From Triglochin maritima (taxonomy: Eukaryota; Streptophyta; Magnoliopsida; Alismatales; Juncaginaceae), in NCBI GenBank assembly GCA_963682175.1, contig OY821790.1, positions 2,368,501 to 2,432,500 on the forward strand: 64,000 nucleotides of DNA, given 5' to 3'. Made by a program: the position numbers and the translations under genes. This document shows positions 24,344 through 36,948 of the stretch, one piece after another (the stretch's first letter is position 1; the number at the start of each line of letters is the position of its first letter). The notes below the pieces were generated by a model. It did no database searches. It saw only the letters and a program-made list of their open reading frames with translations, and was not told the DNA's origin.

Positions 24344-25253
24344 CATTTATCCAATCGATTTCTTTGTTTTGGATACTGAACCTATGCCAAACCCACTTGG
24401 ACAAATTTCTGTTATTTTGGGGCGACCATTTCTTACGACTTCAAATGCCTTGATCAATTGTCGCAATGGTCTGATGCGCTTGACTTATGGTAGTCAATGC
24501 GTTGATTTCAACATCTTCACCATCGACAAGAAGCCAGGTGCCTTCGATGACCCTGTTGGGGTCAACCTTATCCCGAGCATGGATGAGATCGAAGTCGAAG
24601 GCACCTTCAAGTACTTCAAAGAATTGTTTAATGGAGATCCTAATGGTGGTGAATATGTTTCTCTTGGACTGGCATAGGAAGGTGCCTTATCTTCTGATCA
24701 TGTGGCCGTTGAGCCACATCCTTTCGATCATGTGGCTCTTGAGCCACAAGATACCATTTTTGGGGCCTCTTGGCGACCTGCTCTTCACTCTATATCTTTT
24801 GAGGACCCCATGTGGGTTAAGAATCAACCACCTCATACCCTACATTTCAAACAACCAGACAGAGGTTCACCTCTCATTCATGCCTCCTATCTTGCTCATT
24901 CTCATGAGGCATCCAACGACCACAATGCTTATAAGGGTGTCAGGTGGTCAAGCAATTATGTTTCTGGACTTCGCCATCTGGGTAAGAAGTTCACGGTGTC
25001 ACCTTGTGTGGGTGAAATGATCCCGGTGCACCCAAATATTGGTGGGAGGGAATACTTTGATGACCCTCAACTCTGTTGTGGAGTCGAAACATCCTTGTTT
25101 CCATTTCCTTTCATCGACCCTGGTTTTAAGAGGCATGAACCTCCATCCTTGGTTCATAAACCTCTTAACAATCCTCTTGTTTCTTATGTTGTGAGCCCAT
25201 GTAGTTGCAATTCTGGCTCGAGAGATGGTGGGTTCCCATTTGATGTCCATTGA
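24344..25253 (+). pseudogene. Element A protease end and conserved C-terminal region
   Basis: The first part completes the retropepsin fold: a DFFVLDTEP stretch, then ILGRPFLTTSNALI, the second conserved protease block. A TAG at 24675-24677 interrupts the frame, which continues unchanged to TGA at 25251-25253. The rest matches no enzyme domain but shares patches with B and C: IPVHPNIGGREYFDD against IPMHPPIGWRLFFDE, and a final FPFDVH against FSFDVP. Reverse transcriptase should follow the protease in an Athila polyprotein; here the coding region simply ends. Confidence 0.8.
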
Positions 25254-26835
25254 CAAATGAAAATGGGAGCCCATTTTTGTACATAGTTCTATTCCAAAAA
25301 AAACTCCATGAGTGAGCATTGATTGTTGTGGACCCAACCCTTGTGTATTTGGGCCCCATTTCTTTCACGTATTTGTATCCCTTCTTTAGCATCTAACAGG
25401 TTTTGAGGGAATTCGGGTTTGTGTCCATCAACATAACCATGAACTTCCCTTTGTACTTCACGTTGGTGAGATCTTTTCTTTTTCATGCATAATTCCATGT
25501 AGTATCATGCTCACATTCATTGAGGACAATGCATGAAGTAGGTGTGGGGGGTGTTTTACGTGTACATAGTCGAGTCTTTTTTCTTTTGATTTTGTTTTCT
25601 TTTGTTTGTATTGTTAGGGTAATGTTAGTGTGCTGCATTTAATATTGATATATCTGTCTGCCATGATCCTTAGGTGACTTGTCTTCTTTTGCTTGCCTAG
25701 TGCTTTAAAATTTTCACATTTTTTCAAAATCTTCATGTGTTTGCGAAAGAAAATGTTTTGAAGGTTTTGCGTGTGTTTAGCATGTGCAAAATCGGTATGA
25801 GGCAAAGTAAAAAGAAAGCTCCCAAAATGGTCTTGAACTTGATATATTAGGATATCTTGAATACCGGCTTTAGGTCTTATCGAGTCGTTAGGATGCACCC
25901 CGGTTTTCCCTCGGGGGGTGAGTAATCATAGGGTTTCAGTACTCAAATATTTAAAGAAATCCACCCTGAACCTAGTGAGTTAATAATTTGTCTTTTAATA
26001 TAAGGAAGCTTGTTGTAGTCAATGACCCCTTTAAATCTTGTTGTGAGACATTAAGTGTAGGGGTTTTGGTTCATGTGTAGAAAAGAAATAAGTGAGTAGG
26101 TGTTCTCTCTTCTCGCACGGCTCCTATCATTAGGGAAATTAGGTCTGAAGGGACTTTGTGCATGATGCTTTCGAGTCATCTCACTTGGGATGCGCCGACC
26201 GAACTCCCGTTACACGGGTGGTAGGGATTGCCCTATGTGGAGATGTGGGGAAAGGTGTATGTGATAGTGTAAGTCCTCATAGGCAATGATGCACGAAACC
26301 TGACCCTCGGAGAATGACACACCAACTAGTAAAAAGAAAAAGAAAAAAAAGAAAGAAAGAAAAGAAACAAAAAGAGAAAAAAATGGTAAATGCAAATAAG
26401 AACCTTAATGGACTTTACACTTTGTATCAGTTGAGGAGGTTAAGGATGTCAATGTCTTTCACTTAAGTCCTTTATTAACTTGCACGAATGGTTCATTAGG
26501 CTAGGTGTGTGGACTGATTACATTTATAGAGTCGGCCCGTAGAATTACCGCATCCAATGATCGACAGAAATGAGTCCATCGAGTCGAGTTTCTAGATTGA
26601 ATAATGCATCTCTGTTCGGATTTTGTGGGTATATCCGCTGAAAACCCTCAGGAGACAACACTCCTCCTCCTTGGCTGTAGGGAGGTTTAACGGCTTGTTG
26701 CATGTGCTAAGCACAACCGTGATTCCTACGAAAGTGAGTTAGGATTTTCCTGTTTTTAGTATGCTTTTTCATTTCTTTCTTTTTTCTCTTTCTTTTTTTT
26801 GCTCGGGACTAGCAAAAGTTAGGTGTGGGGGTATT
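25254..26835 (+). other. Element A 3' untranslated region and polypurine tract
   Basis: About 1.6 kb without a plausible protein. At 25518-25551 is CATTGAGGACAATGCATG followed by GTGTGGGGGG, a marker that normally follows the pol gene in Athila elements. Its presence straight after the protease region supports a clean loss of the RT-integrase block. A purine tract (AGGTGTGGGGG) lies just before the LTR at 26836. The AAAAAGAAAG run near 26330 is low complexity. Confidence 0.75.
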
Positions 26836-28342
26836 TGACTGACATTATTTCATGCATTTGTTTGTCTTATATCCATTATCTTTCACCTAAACAATGCTAC
26901 GTAACGAGTTTTATGTTAAGTTTCAGGAATAAATAGGTTTGAGAAGGAGAGACTCTAGAAGGACTTAAAAGCAAGAAAAATGACTAAGTTGCAAGAGTTA
27001 TGGACTAAGATACAAAAGAGAGAGACCCGAATGCAAAGCCGAAGGACCAATGGGCAAATGAAGAAACTCCACACCATCATGAGGAGTATTTTGGCAATTG
27101 GATTCGGGTAGAAAGCTACACAACCGATTAGGGTGCATCAGACATGAAGAAATCAAGCCAGACAACCACACTCCAAAACACAACCCGATCCAGACCTTAT
27201 AGACTACCAATTGGCGGTCCAAGACCGCTGATTGGCGGTCTGTTTTGGTCCGGATCCGATGCGGCTTAGTCGGCTTATGTATTAGAGTGTTTATGTATAT
27301 TTTTAGTAGTGTTTTAGTCCCATACCGGGGGATTGTCCCGGATTACCTTTTTCTACGGCTATAAATAGCACTCTTCCTCCTTTTGTATTAACACATACAT
27401 GGTGGCCATGCTCTCTACTTGAAGTGAGCCTTGGAGCAAAATCTCTAGTAGGGAGAGACTACTTTTATTGTGAGTTTGAAATTAATAAAGTTTTTCTTTA
27501 GTTATGTTGTTTCTTCCTTTAGTTTACTTTACTTTCATTTAATTTCCTTTCATATGTCTTGCATGCTTCTTTAGTTTTATTTCCTTTCAATTAGAATGTT
27601 TCATTTTGTTAATGTAGGTTGTAGTGTAATGATTAGTGAGTAGTTCCATCCCCATTTGGGGTGGAGGTAATGTAGAATATGTGATGTTTCGGGGTTCTTT
27701 TATTTGTGTCATTTCATATGCTTAATAAAGATCTATACTTGTAGCATGATTAAACTTGTATTAGATGAGATAATGTCCACACTAGGTACTTATTTCATGC
27801 TAGCTTTAGAGTTTATCTTGTTGCTTGTAATGATTTGATGGGAATGACTTGTTGTGTATGGATCCATGTTTGGTGCACATTTACATGAATGATTTAGGTT
27901 GTATCTAGGATTGATTGATGATTTAATGGCCACAATGGCCACACTAGGTACTTATTGCATGCTTGAGAATCTAAAATCAACCTCAACTTTATGTGAGTTA
28001 TGCATGTTCATGGTTTGCCATGTAGTGTTGTGTATCCTACACTTAGATTCTACACTAGCTTCTACTTGTATGCCACACAAACTACACTTGTTCCTAATTG
28101 AAAAGAAGACTCACTCACACACACATACCTACACACCTCCACCCTAAGGGGTTTAGTTTTATTGCTTATTTTCCATTTCCTTTTGCATTTTAGTGTAGTT
28201 TGATCATAACTCATTTCTCTCCTTTCTTTCCCACTCGCCTTCGAACAAACTAAAGTCAACACACCTCTCTGTGGATCGACCCATATTTACCACCGCTTCA
28301 ACGCGTCCCTGCATTTGCGGTTATAAATAAAACTAACAATCA
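26836..28342 (+). repeat. Element A 3' LTR
   Basis: It starts TGACTGACATT and ends ACAATCA, 1507 bp, and matches the 5' LTR throughout with scattered substitutions and a few indels. The GTGCT duplication follows at 28343-28347. A USE-like box (GTCCCATACCG, 27317-27327) precedes TATAAATA at 27360 by 32 bp. Confidence 0.9.
27317..27367 (+). promoter_or_regulatory. USE-like box plus TATA, element A 3' LTR
   Basis: GTCCCATACCG is a two-base variant of the plant upstream element. The gap to TATAAATA is 32 bp, as in every other Athila-type LTR here. Confidence 0.5.
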
Positions 28343-28772
28343 GTGCTCTCCTCATCCAAAGCGTATAGAGCTGACATTTCTTCATAAACCACTCCTCAAG
28401 AAGTGTCCAATATTCAGCCATTGTCGTCGCCGATTCTTCGAAAAGCAAATCATCCGAAAGGCACAGTTCGATGAGCCTAGTTGCCTCGAGATTCAACATC
28501 TCCTACTTCTTGTCAGAAATCTTTGACGACCTCTTCTCCTCTCCACCCAAAGTGCTAAGCAGTTTGTCCGTTTGATACAACAACACACAGACTCTCCTTT
28601 GCCACGTCGAAAGATTGCATTTTCTGGTGAATTTCTCCATCCTGAAATTAACTTCTCGCTCTTTCCCAAACTTTAAAGCAACAAACAAACACATACAAGA
28701 TGTAAAGGCACATGCAATTACCCCAACACACCTGAAAAACCACGACACACATTTTACAAGATTCGGCAATGT
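28343..28772 (-). pseudogene. Tork-like copia gag, N-terminal half and leader
   Basis: On the minus strand a Tnt1-like gag N-terminus is visible: STWQRRVCVLLYQTDKLL, then ATRLIELCLSDDLLFEESAT, then WTLLEEWFMKKCQLYTLWMR. It breaks at the GTGCT duplication and resumes at 12090 beyond Athila A. A stop separates the first two blocks. The leader upstream (28650-28772) matches 4495-4628. The neighbouring LTR at 28773 lies in the opposite orientation, so the true 5' LTR of this element is not in place. Confidence 0.75.
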
Positions 28773-30865
28773 GCCTACAGAAGGGAATGTGTTCTAATAA
28801 GTATTCTTTTATATATCAATTATTATGAATTGAATGTGCAAACATTTTGTTCCTTAATTAATGTATTTGTCTTTTGGAAGTGTTAAGGAGGAGGCTTTTG
28901 GTACTTAAGTGATAATGGGTTACATAAATATAAGCGTAATTCACAATCATGGTAATTGACATGGAATATTAATTACTGAGATAATATTGTCGTGGTAGTT
29001 AAATAGTATTGTAGCAAATAATTAATGACACGAGTGTATAAAAGAGGGAAATACTTACTTTTATATATTGAATTGACCTAGCAAATGAAACATTATGGAA
29101 TTATATTTTGTGTCATTAATGTTTCATTGTGTATTGAATCCTAAGATATGAGACTTATATTTTTTCACATGAGAAGAATTTAATTTGATTATTGTCAAAA
29201 TCTATCATTGAGCATAATGATAAAGGCAATAGTTGGTTAAACATGACTTTTGTTGGAAAAGATAGTTCGTCAAAAGATTATCATTACCCCTCTGTACTTG
29301 AGTGATGATATTAGTGGGTCCCTTGATAAAGCGAAATTATAATGTGCACAATGTGTCTTATGTATAGTCACATATTCATAATTAGCTTAAGAGATCAAGA
29401 AATGAATATAGAATACAAAGGTGACACATTTCTACTTTGTATAATATTCATAATATCATGAGGCAAGGGATATACACAAGTGATGTTCTTTAATATCACT
29501 AAATGGATCATGTTTAGCTCGAGTGAACAAGACATCTTTGTAATTGGGTAACTATAATGTGTAGCTAGATACCGCTTATAGTTTGTGATATTAAGTGTTT
29601 AATATGATTGCCAATATAACTTAGATCCTCCTATAGGTCACACCACAAAACTGGGAAACGAGAAGTTTGATTTTATGTTCATATGGTATATCGAGTTTCA
29701 TGTGAAATAGTATACATGTGGTGAATCGATAAATTCAATATGTCGTGAAAATGACATAGTTAGAATCATAAATAAATTCATATGAGATGTATGTATTATG
29801 GGGTGTAATGTTTTGACATTACATATGATAATATACTACATGATATAATGTGATCAACATTATGACAAATGAATTTGCTAAGACCCCAACGTTCAAATTT
29901 TGTTGAATATTGATCCAAAATTTGACAAAGGCAAAAAAATAGTGCGAGGGGTTGAACGTTTTTCCAAAAAAATTCCAAAACGGTCGACCAGTGAACAATA
30001 ATTTTTGGGTTCGTTTTCAAAACGTTTTTGACAACAGTCCATCGGTTTGGCATTCCATTCGACCGAAAAATAACAGGGACTTTTCTTGTTGCACAACAGT
30101 CGACCAATTTGGCATTCTGTTCAACCGAAAATTACCAGGAACTTTTCTAGATAACCAAACGGTCGACCGGTTGGCCATTTTGTTCAACCGTTTGGCACGA
30201 TTTTGCTTGATTAATAAGAGATAAGTGTAGATCATGGATTGGATTTATTCCAATTATGGTCAAACGTGGATGTAGGATGATTATGTGTCAATTTGTGATT
30301 GGTTTGAGGGAAAGAAAATCAAGAGATAATGGGTTATTTGATTACCCATGATGTGGGTTTAAGGAGACCCTATAAATAGGTCTTCTCTCCCTCCTTGCTT
30401 GGGTTAATGCACAATTTGTCTCTCTTCGAAACCTCTCCACTAACACATCCGAAAATTCTCTTGATTATTCAAGTTTTTGTAGATTGAATTGTCAGGAGCT
30501 TTAGAGGGGTTATTAGCTTGATTCTAACCTTGAATTAGAGATTGATTGGCTAGATCATTTCTCTCGAATCTTGTTTAGAGTTTGGTGAACACTTGAGGGT
30601 GAATCGGCGGACGATTCAACAAGCAGCGTAACTCTGGATAAAGGTTTTAGAGAACCTTTGATTATGATCTCCTTCTATTTATTTTAATATATATGTAGAT
30701 TACATTGTATTAAAATAAAACATATATATAATGCTCATATGATTTGTAGCCTTAAATATTAATTTTGCAATCAAAGACATGACTATCATTATATCACTAA
30801 GTATTAACAAAAATTGGTTGTACCCGCTGAAAGTTTACTTACCAGTAGAATAAGAGATCCAAAAG
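28773..30865 (+). mobile_element. Tork-like copia LTR, inverted relative to the gag
   Basis: The interior matches the LTR at 4629-7293 in inverted orientation, including the plus-strand TATAAATA at about 30371 with its AAGGAGA upstream and the GATTGATTGGCTAGAT-type region after it. A cluster of GGTCGACC motifs lies at 29981-30197. The exact ends are unclear: the left border abuts the gag leader and the right border abuts an Athila solo LTR. No TSD was found. Confidence 0.5.
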
Positions 30866-32252
30866 TGTTTAATCGTTTTAAATACCGCAAGTGCACGACC
30901 GCGTTGAAGCGGTGACAAGTACGGGTCGATCCTCAGGGAGGTGAGTAGCCTCTGGTTTTTTAGAATTCAAGTGGCAACAAAAAGGGAGAAGAGTTTGTTT
31001 TTGCTAATCTACACTACACTAAACTACTAAGAAGGAAAATGCAAAGTAAAGCAACTAATGATTATTTCGAATCAAAACTAAAAGAATGTAAAACTAAGCT
31101 GGAATCAAGAAGAGAAAGACCCCTAGCGGTGGAGTGTGTGCACACATGTAAAAAGATGGTGAAGAATGCATTCTATAGGCACAAATGTAGGTAGTGTTTT
31201 CATGCATAGGAAGTGTCTAATGTTTATGGAAAAACCTATCAATCCATTCACTAATCTAGTTGATTAACATTCATACACACAAGCTGGTTATTTCAGAACC
31301 TAAACAAGCATGGGAGGTGTCTAAGATGTGTGGCAAAACCCATCAAGTGTAGTATTCTACTCTAACAAGCAAGCATACATTCACATTTATCAACACAATC
31401 AAAATATAAAGCATTCATATCCATTTTTTAATGCATGTATGAACATCATCTCCACCCCCAAAGGGGGATGGATCTACTCACTACACATTATTCTAACAAT
31501 TAAACTAAAGAAGAAATGAAACATTCTAACTACTTTAGCCTACAATCAAAGAAATAAGACTAAACTAAACATGCATAAAGAAACACCATAAGAACAAAAC
31601 AATGGAAAAATTATTTTATTAAATGACTCACATTGAAGGTAGTATTCTTCTCCACCTTGAGATTTTGCTCCAAGGCTTACTCCAAGTAGAGAGAATGCCA
31701 CCAAGCAATGGGTGATTACAATAGAAGGTGAAGAGTTCTATTTATAGCCATACAAAAAGGTAATCCGGGACAATCCCCCGGTATGGGACTAAACAAATAC
31801 CAGAAATAGACTAAATACACACTAATACGCGACCCACCAAAATCTTAAAGGATTCGGGCCAAAACAGACAGCCAATTAGCGGTCTACAGGATTCGGATCG
31901 CTCTCGATTTTCTGCTGGGCTTTTTTGGATGACTTTGTTGGTCTTTGATGCATCTACTTCGTTTGCTGGAGCTCCGACCCGAATAGAATTGCCAAAATAC
32001 TCCCCATGATGTTGTGAAGTATTCTTGTTTGCTTATTGGTCCTTCGATCTTACATTCAGGTCCTTCGATCTTGCATCTTAGTCCTTGAGTCTCTCAACTC
32101 AGTCCTTTTTCATGCTTTTAGGTCCTTTTATGCCTCTTCTCTTGAAACCTATTTATTTCTGAAATTCAAACATAAAACTCGTCACGTAGCATTGTTTAGG
32201 TGAAAGATAATGGATATAAGATACAAATATAAGCATAAAATGATGTCAATCA
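30866..32252 (-). mobile_element. Athila-type solo LTR, antisense
   Basis: It starts TGTTTAATCG and ends GTCAATCA, 1387 bp, and matches the element B and C LTRs in reverse. It is flanked by AAAAG (30861-30865) and AGAAG (32253-32257), a 5-bp TSD with one change. No internal sequence is attached. Confidence 0.82.
31739..31789 (-). promoter_or_regulatory. USE-like box plus TATA, second Athila solo LTR
   Basis: On the minus strand, GTCCCATACCG (31789-31779), a 32-bp gap, then TATAAATA (31746-31739). Confidence 0.5.
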
Positions 32253-33040
32253 AGAAGCACACCCAAAACATTTACTCCACGTAGCAGCTAGAAGAGAGCA
32301 CTCAGGGATTGTCATTAAATGATCGCCTTTTGATGATTGTGAATAAACCAATTCACAATTCACATAAAAAAGCAATTTAACACAATTAGTTATCTTTTGT
32401 GAAGGCATTATCATGTCAACATACGCTAATAATTTGCAGACATACAACATCATCATAATCAACAACAACAACAACATCTTTTGTTTCCCTTTGCTTGGAA
32501 ATTCATAAATCGAAGCATTTAGTTATTACAAAATGTTTACTGAAAATGCAGTTCCTCTAAAGATTTTGTCATTTAAATTGAAACATTTAATGCATGTCCA
32601 TGCAAAATTATAGCATTCATAGTACTCATCTTGTGTCAAAATTATATAATGTATTGCATGTATTGTTTTATTTTAGTGAAAAGAGAGAGTATATCCTATT
32701 GTATTGTTAGCAGCCGACATATTGTATTAAGTCCACGAACCACTCCAAAGTCGACACCAAACCCTTGAGGAGAGTCTCATCTCATCTGATGTCGAACAAG
32801 ATTTCATTGGGAAGGCGTGTTGGTGTTGAGATTTCTTCCTGACTCCATCCGCTGGAGAAGGTCTTGAGGGAAATGCAGTAAGGGATCTAGAAGCCACTCC
32901 TTCTTCTAGAAGCACACCAACTGTTTGACGAATTGTTGCAACTCAAGGACAGAAATATATCCACAATTATCTTCACCTTCACCATGCTCTTTCAAGCCAT
33001 CCTCAAGTCCACCAAACAATCCAAGCTCATGCTCACTCTC
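32253..33040. other. Unassigned sequence
   Basis: There are no recognised element ends or domains. A short (AAC)n run lies near 32461-32475. The segment 32720-33000 is less AT-rich and reads as short, stop-interrupted protein on the plus strand; I cannot assign it. Confidence 0.4.
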
Positions 33041-36017
33041 TATAACGTCCCAAAAACAGCAGAAAATTTAAAATTAAAACCATCAAGAGTGGGGACATTA
33101 CTCATAGCAATACTCAAATATACGGTGCACCATTACATGAGAGTTTGTCAAAAGGTATGACTACATCAAGGTACGGGAAAGTGTAAATACTATAGGATCG
33201 TGAGGGTCTCTAATTCTAATCACTTTTAATCCTAATTAACTACTTGTTCAACAATCAAAGATATGCAGCGGAATTTAAACTAAACAAGCAAGTAAGGAAA
33301 GAGATATGCAAACCACAATGGAGACAGGCTTTTTTACAAAGGTTCGGCCACCCGCCTACGTCCTCTATTGCAAGCTCCGCTCGGATCACCGAGCTCCGCT
33401 CACGACTTCACTAACCACTCCCCGTTCCGGGCCAGGAGAGAACGCCTTTACAACACAAGCTTCCGCGAACAACCCTCGCTAGCTTGACTTTCTTCCTCTC
33501 ACAATCCGAGAGGGAACACTTCGGGCTTTCACCGAAATCCTTGCTTCTTGTACAACAACTGAGTGGGACAACATTCTCTAAATCTTGAGAAAACTTTGAG
33601 TATGATTTGGCTATGATCAAAGGTGTGGAATTTAGGCTTAGAGTGTAGGATTGGGGAATTTGGATCTTGGGAGTTTCTCTCTAATGTATTGGACAAATAG
33701 TAGTGGGAGAGTTGTGTTAAAATGTGTTTTACAACTCTATTTATAAGCACTAGAGAGAATATAGCCGTTGGGGTTAATTGGGTAAGAGTTGGTGTAAGAT
33801 ACACAAAACAGATACTAGCAGGACCCAATTCTGGATGAGTTCGGTCGACCAGATCGGGCTGAACGGTTGACCATTTGGCAATTTTGAACTCAGTTCGGTC
33901 GATCGATAAAGGAACGGTCGACCGCCCAAGGCTATGACTTAGGTACACTTAAGTGATCGGTCGAACACCGAGATAGGTTCGGTCGACCGATTTACACCAG
34001 GCACTTTAGGGTTGACAGACAAGGTTATATTTGGTCGACCGAAACAAGTTCCTCGGTCGACCGAAGACTATCAGGAAGTTCGCGTTTGTCAAGTCTTCTT
34101 AGTTCGGTCGACCGAACAAAGTCCTCGGTCAACCGATACACTAAATGTATTTGGGGTATTTTGAGATAATACGAATACGACCATTGGGTATAAACGAAAA
34201 AACAAACGATCGGAAAATTGTATGTACACGGTCGACCGAAAAGGTCTCGACGGTCGACCGAATTTGGGCAGTAAAACACTAATAGGATATATGATCACTC
34301 GGTCAACCGAACGGTCTGTTTCGGTCGACCGAATGTGGGCAGATTGTTAAGGTTTGGGTTTAGTGTTTTCCGATCTAAGTTTGGGTGTTCTATTGAAGTC
34401 CAAATTATATGAAAATTCGTGTGTGACTTCTATAGGGAACCTAGTGTGTGTTTGAGTAGATTTTAGCTCAAGTATGCTTAATTACATAAAGTTCCTAAGA
34501 CTCAATGAAATGCAAATTACATGTCTTTTATTGAGCTTGATTACATGTCTTGACTTGATTTCCTTTCTTCCTTGAGTCTTGATCATCTGTAGAGGTTAGC
34601 ACAAAACAATATGTATGCAATGCAATATTTGTGCTACTCTACATGATCACAATTAAGATTAGGTTGATTAAATCATCAAAACATAGATTAAGGCCAAAAA
34701 GGCAACAAATACAAGTATTCATACAACCTAGGAAAATAAGACAGGAGGATCCGCTCCCATAGTGCCCTCGTCCTCGGTCGAAACCCAACATTACCTATTG
34801 TGGTCCTGAAAAGAAAATGTAATAACAATGATTAAGTTTCCATAAGGAAACCTATATACCAAGTCCACCTACATACATATGAAAGTAAAATGAACCTATC
34901 ATACTAGTATAACATGACATAATATAATGCAATAAGAAAAACTTCACAATCTAGGGGTAATAACGGGCAACGGCCCTACCAACATCATCGAGTCCCACAT
35001 GGGGGGACCTATCACAGGCACCGCACACGTGGCTACGCTAAACATGGGGTTCGGTGATGGGCACTAGCACTTACGTGACATAGCATCAGATCTGAAACTC
35101 GTGGTCAATACCACCCCGACGGAGCCATCCCTTAGGTCGGTCAACTTACTTGGTTGTGGCGAACCCATGCCACTTACCAGAATACATCATTGGACAATCA
35201 ACATAGCTGCCAGTTGGTCACATAGTCCTCCCCACCGCCACTCGGTCGCGTGGGCTCACAAACATCTCCCTTAAGGCCAGTCGATCGCATCCGTCGCCCT
35301 CAGGCCGGCCAATCGAATCATCCGGACCGAAGTCCGTGGGGTCATCTTGACCTATGGAGTTGTACCATATCATGCATTGGGATTCATGATCCCTCAGGTC
35401 TACTACTCTAGCAAAAGTCAGAGAAAAGCTCTATTCTACGCCACTGTCTATAATACAGAGGTGGCACGCCCCAAGTATCCACCATCTTCCACTCGATGAT
35501 CCCTCGGCAGGTGCAATCATCACATTCACTGTCAACTCCTGGCTCACACATGAAGCAAGAACACAGGCTTCCGTGGATAGAGTTGACACTTCACAAGGAC
35601 AAGGACTCAGATCTAGGCATAAAAAGTCGACCGAAAAAGGCAAACCGATTGACAGTTCCCTATGAATAGGGAGATATTCGAACGATCGCCTAAACCGATC
35701 GAACCCAGGGCATATAACTTAAGTCACAATAGTCGAACAATATCAATGGGCAGTCGACCATTTAGATGGTCTAGACCAGACTATAACTAAATCAACAGGG
35801 CAACGGTAGAAAAGTAAAGCGTCTTGTCCGACCAAAATTATCAGGGGAATTCCTAATTTCACAGAATCATGACTGATCGAACCAAGACTCAACCGGTCTA
35901 ACATGGTACATTTAAGTTACCAGTTGAACCAAAGTCTAAGACGGTCGATCGTTTGGATGGTCTATGCCCGGGTAAGGTCAAAATTACAAGCTAACAATTG
36001 AACTCATGAAAGACCCC
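33041..36017 (-). mobile_element. Tekay-like LTR, diverged, split by a solo LTR
   Basis: The start (ATAACGTCCCAAAAAC near 33042) resembles the TGTAACATCC start of the Tekay LTR at 36426. The part after the solo LTR (34713-36017) shares the TTTCCATAAGGAAACCT stretch and the sequence order of that LTR, including GTCGACC-type motifs at 35625-35955. It is heavily diverged and ends where a CACTA-type terminus begins at 36018. Confidence 0.5.
33191..34707 (-). mobile_element. D-family (SIRE-like) solo LTR
   Basis: It runs from TATAGGATCG (first TG mutated to TA) to GGCAACA, 1517 bp. Perfect AATAC repeats flank it (33186-33190 and 34708-34712). A CGGTCGACCG cluster lies at 33842-34331. It has no internal region. 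Confidence 0.9.
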
Positions 36018-36425
36018 ACTGCTGGAAAAATAAGTAATTACATCACCATGTCACGTCGGGTATTTATTACCCGACGTAAAATGACCTTTTTCACGTCAGT
36101 TTACAGGAAACCGACATGTTATGTTTTTAATATCCATTTCAAGTCGGTTGTTGTACAACCAACATTTTTGAATATCCTTTCACGTCGGTTGTTGTACAAC
36201 CAACGTGATTTGTTGATTTTAAAAAAAATAGCTTTGAATCATTCTGTCATGTCAGGTTTATTAAAACTGATGTGTTAGAGGGCTTTTTCAACATCGGTTT
36301 ACAAGAAACTGACATGATAATTGGCCTTTTCCATGTCAGTTATCACGAAAACCGACGTGTTTGGTGTTTGTTTTTTTCAAAATTGTCCCACATTATCTCT
36401 TTGTTTACTCTGCCCGAACACAAAC
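36018..36425 (+). mobile_element. CACTA (EnSpm)-like left end with subterminal hairpins
   Basis: CACTGCTGGAAAA resembles the CACTA inverted repeat. It is followed by several short inverted repeats built on CACGTCGG, for example CACGTCGGTTGTTGTACAAC with its partner, and CGTCGGG...CCCGACG near 36054-36080. Such subterminal hairpins are typical of plant CACTA elements. The Tekay element is inserted at 36426; sequence continuing at 42897 may be the CACTA interior. I did not find the right end. Confidence 0.55.
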
Positions 36426-36948
36426 TGTAACATCCTCAAAAGCGGAAGAAATTTAAATTTTTAATAAAACACAACACGAGGATATTACCTAGGAAAACAG
36501 ACAACTGGTGCACCAACATATATACAATATATATATCTGAGAGTTTCAAAAGTGTGATTACAACAAAAGATAAGGAAAATATACATGTAATCACTCAGAC
36601 CTCAAAAACAAGGAAAGCAGGATCTGTTCCCGAAAGCGCTCCTCCTCAGTCACCACCTCCTAATGCTGCTCACGACCAGAAATAGAACACGTCTATTCCT
36701 GAGTTTCCCATAAGGAAACCTCGTATGCCAAACTTCTATCACAATAAATTAACTAGACATCTAAAGCATGTATGATATGAAATGCAATAAACAAACATCA
36801 TCTCACTGGGCCCCCGGGAACTGTCTCCCTACCACAGTAGACACCAAGCAGTGACGGGTCTCGTGGGTCCTCTAGCCCAACCCTCACACGTGCTCCAGGC
36901 ACCACAGCCGGAAACACCCTCGGCTACAACACACGCTGGATCACTCTA

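Larger units (their letters stand above)
12091..28342 (+). mobile_element. Athila-like element A, full length with nested insertions
   Basis: This is a complete LTR element bounded by GTGCT on both sides. In order: 5' LTR, tRNA-Asp primer site, leader, gag plus protease, long 3' untranslated region, polypurine tract, 3' LTR. Two younger insertions inflate it: an antisense Athila solo LTR (itself holding a hAT) in the leader, and a D-family solo LTR in the protease region. Without them it would be about 9 kb. Reverse transcriptase, RNase H and integrase are absent, so it cannot be autonomous. Its gag has frameshifts and stops, so it is an old copy. Confidence 0.9.

Noticed and set aside
24487..25020. 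A 177-codon open frame in element A.
   Set aside because: It overlaps the protease/C-terminal frame in another phase and shares nothing with B or C, whereas the chosen frame does.
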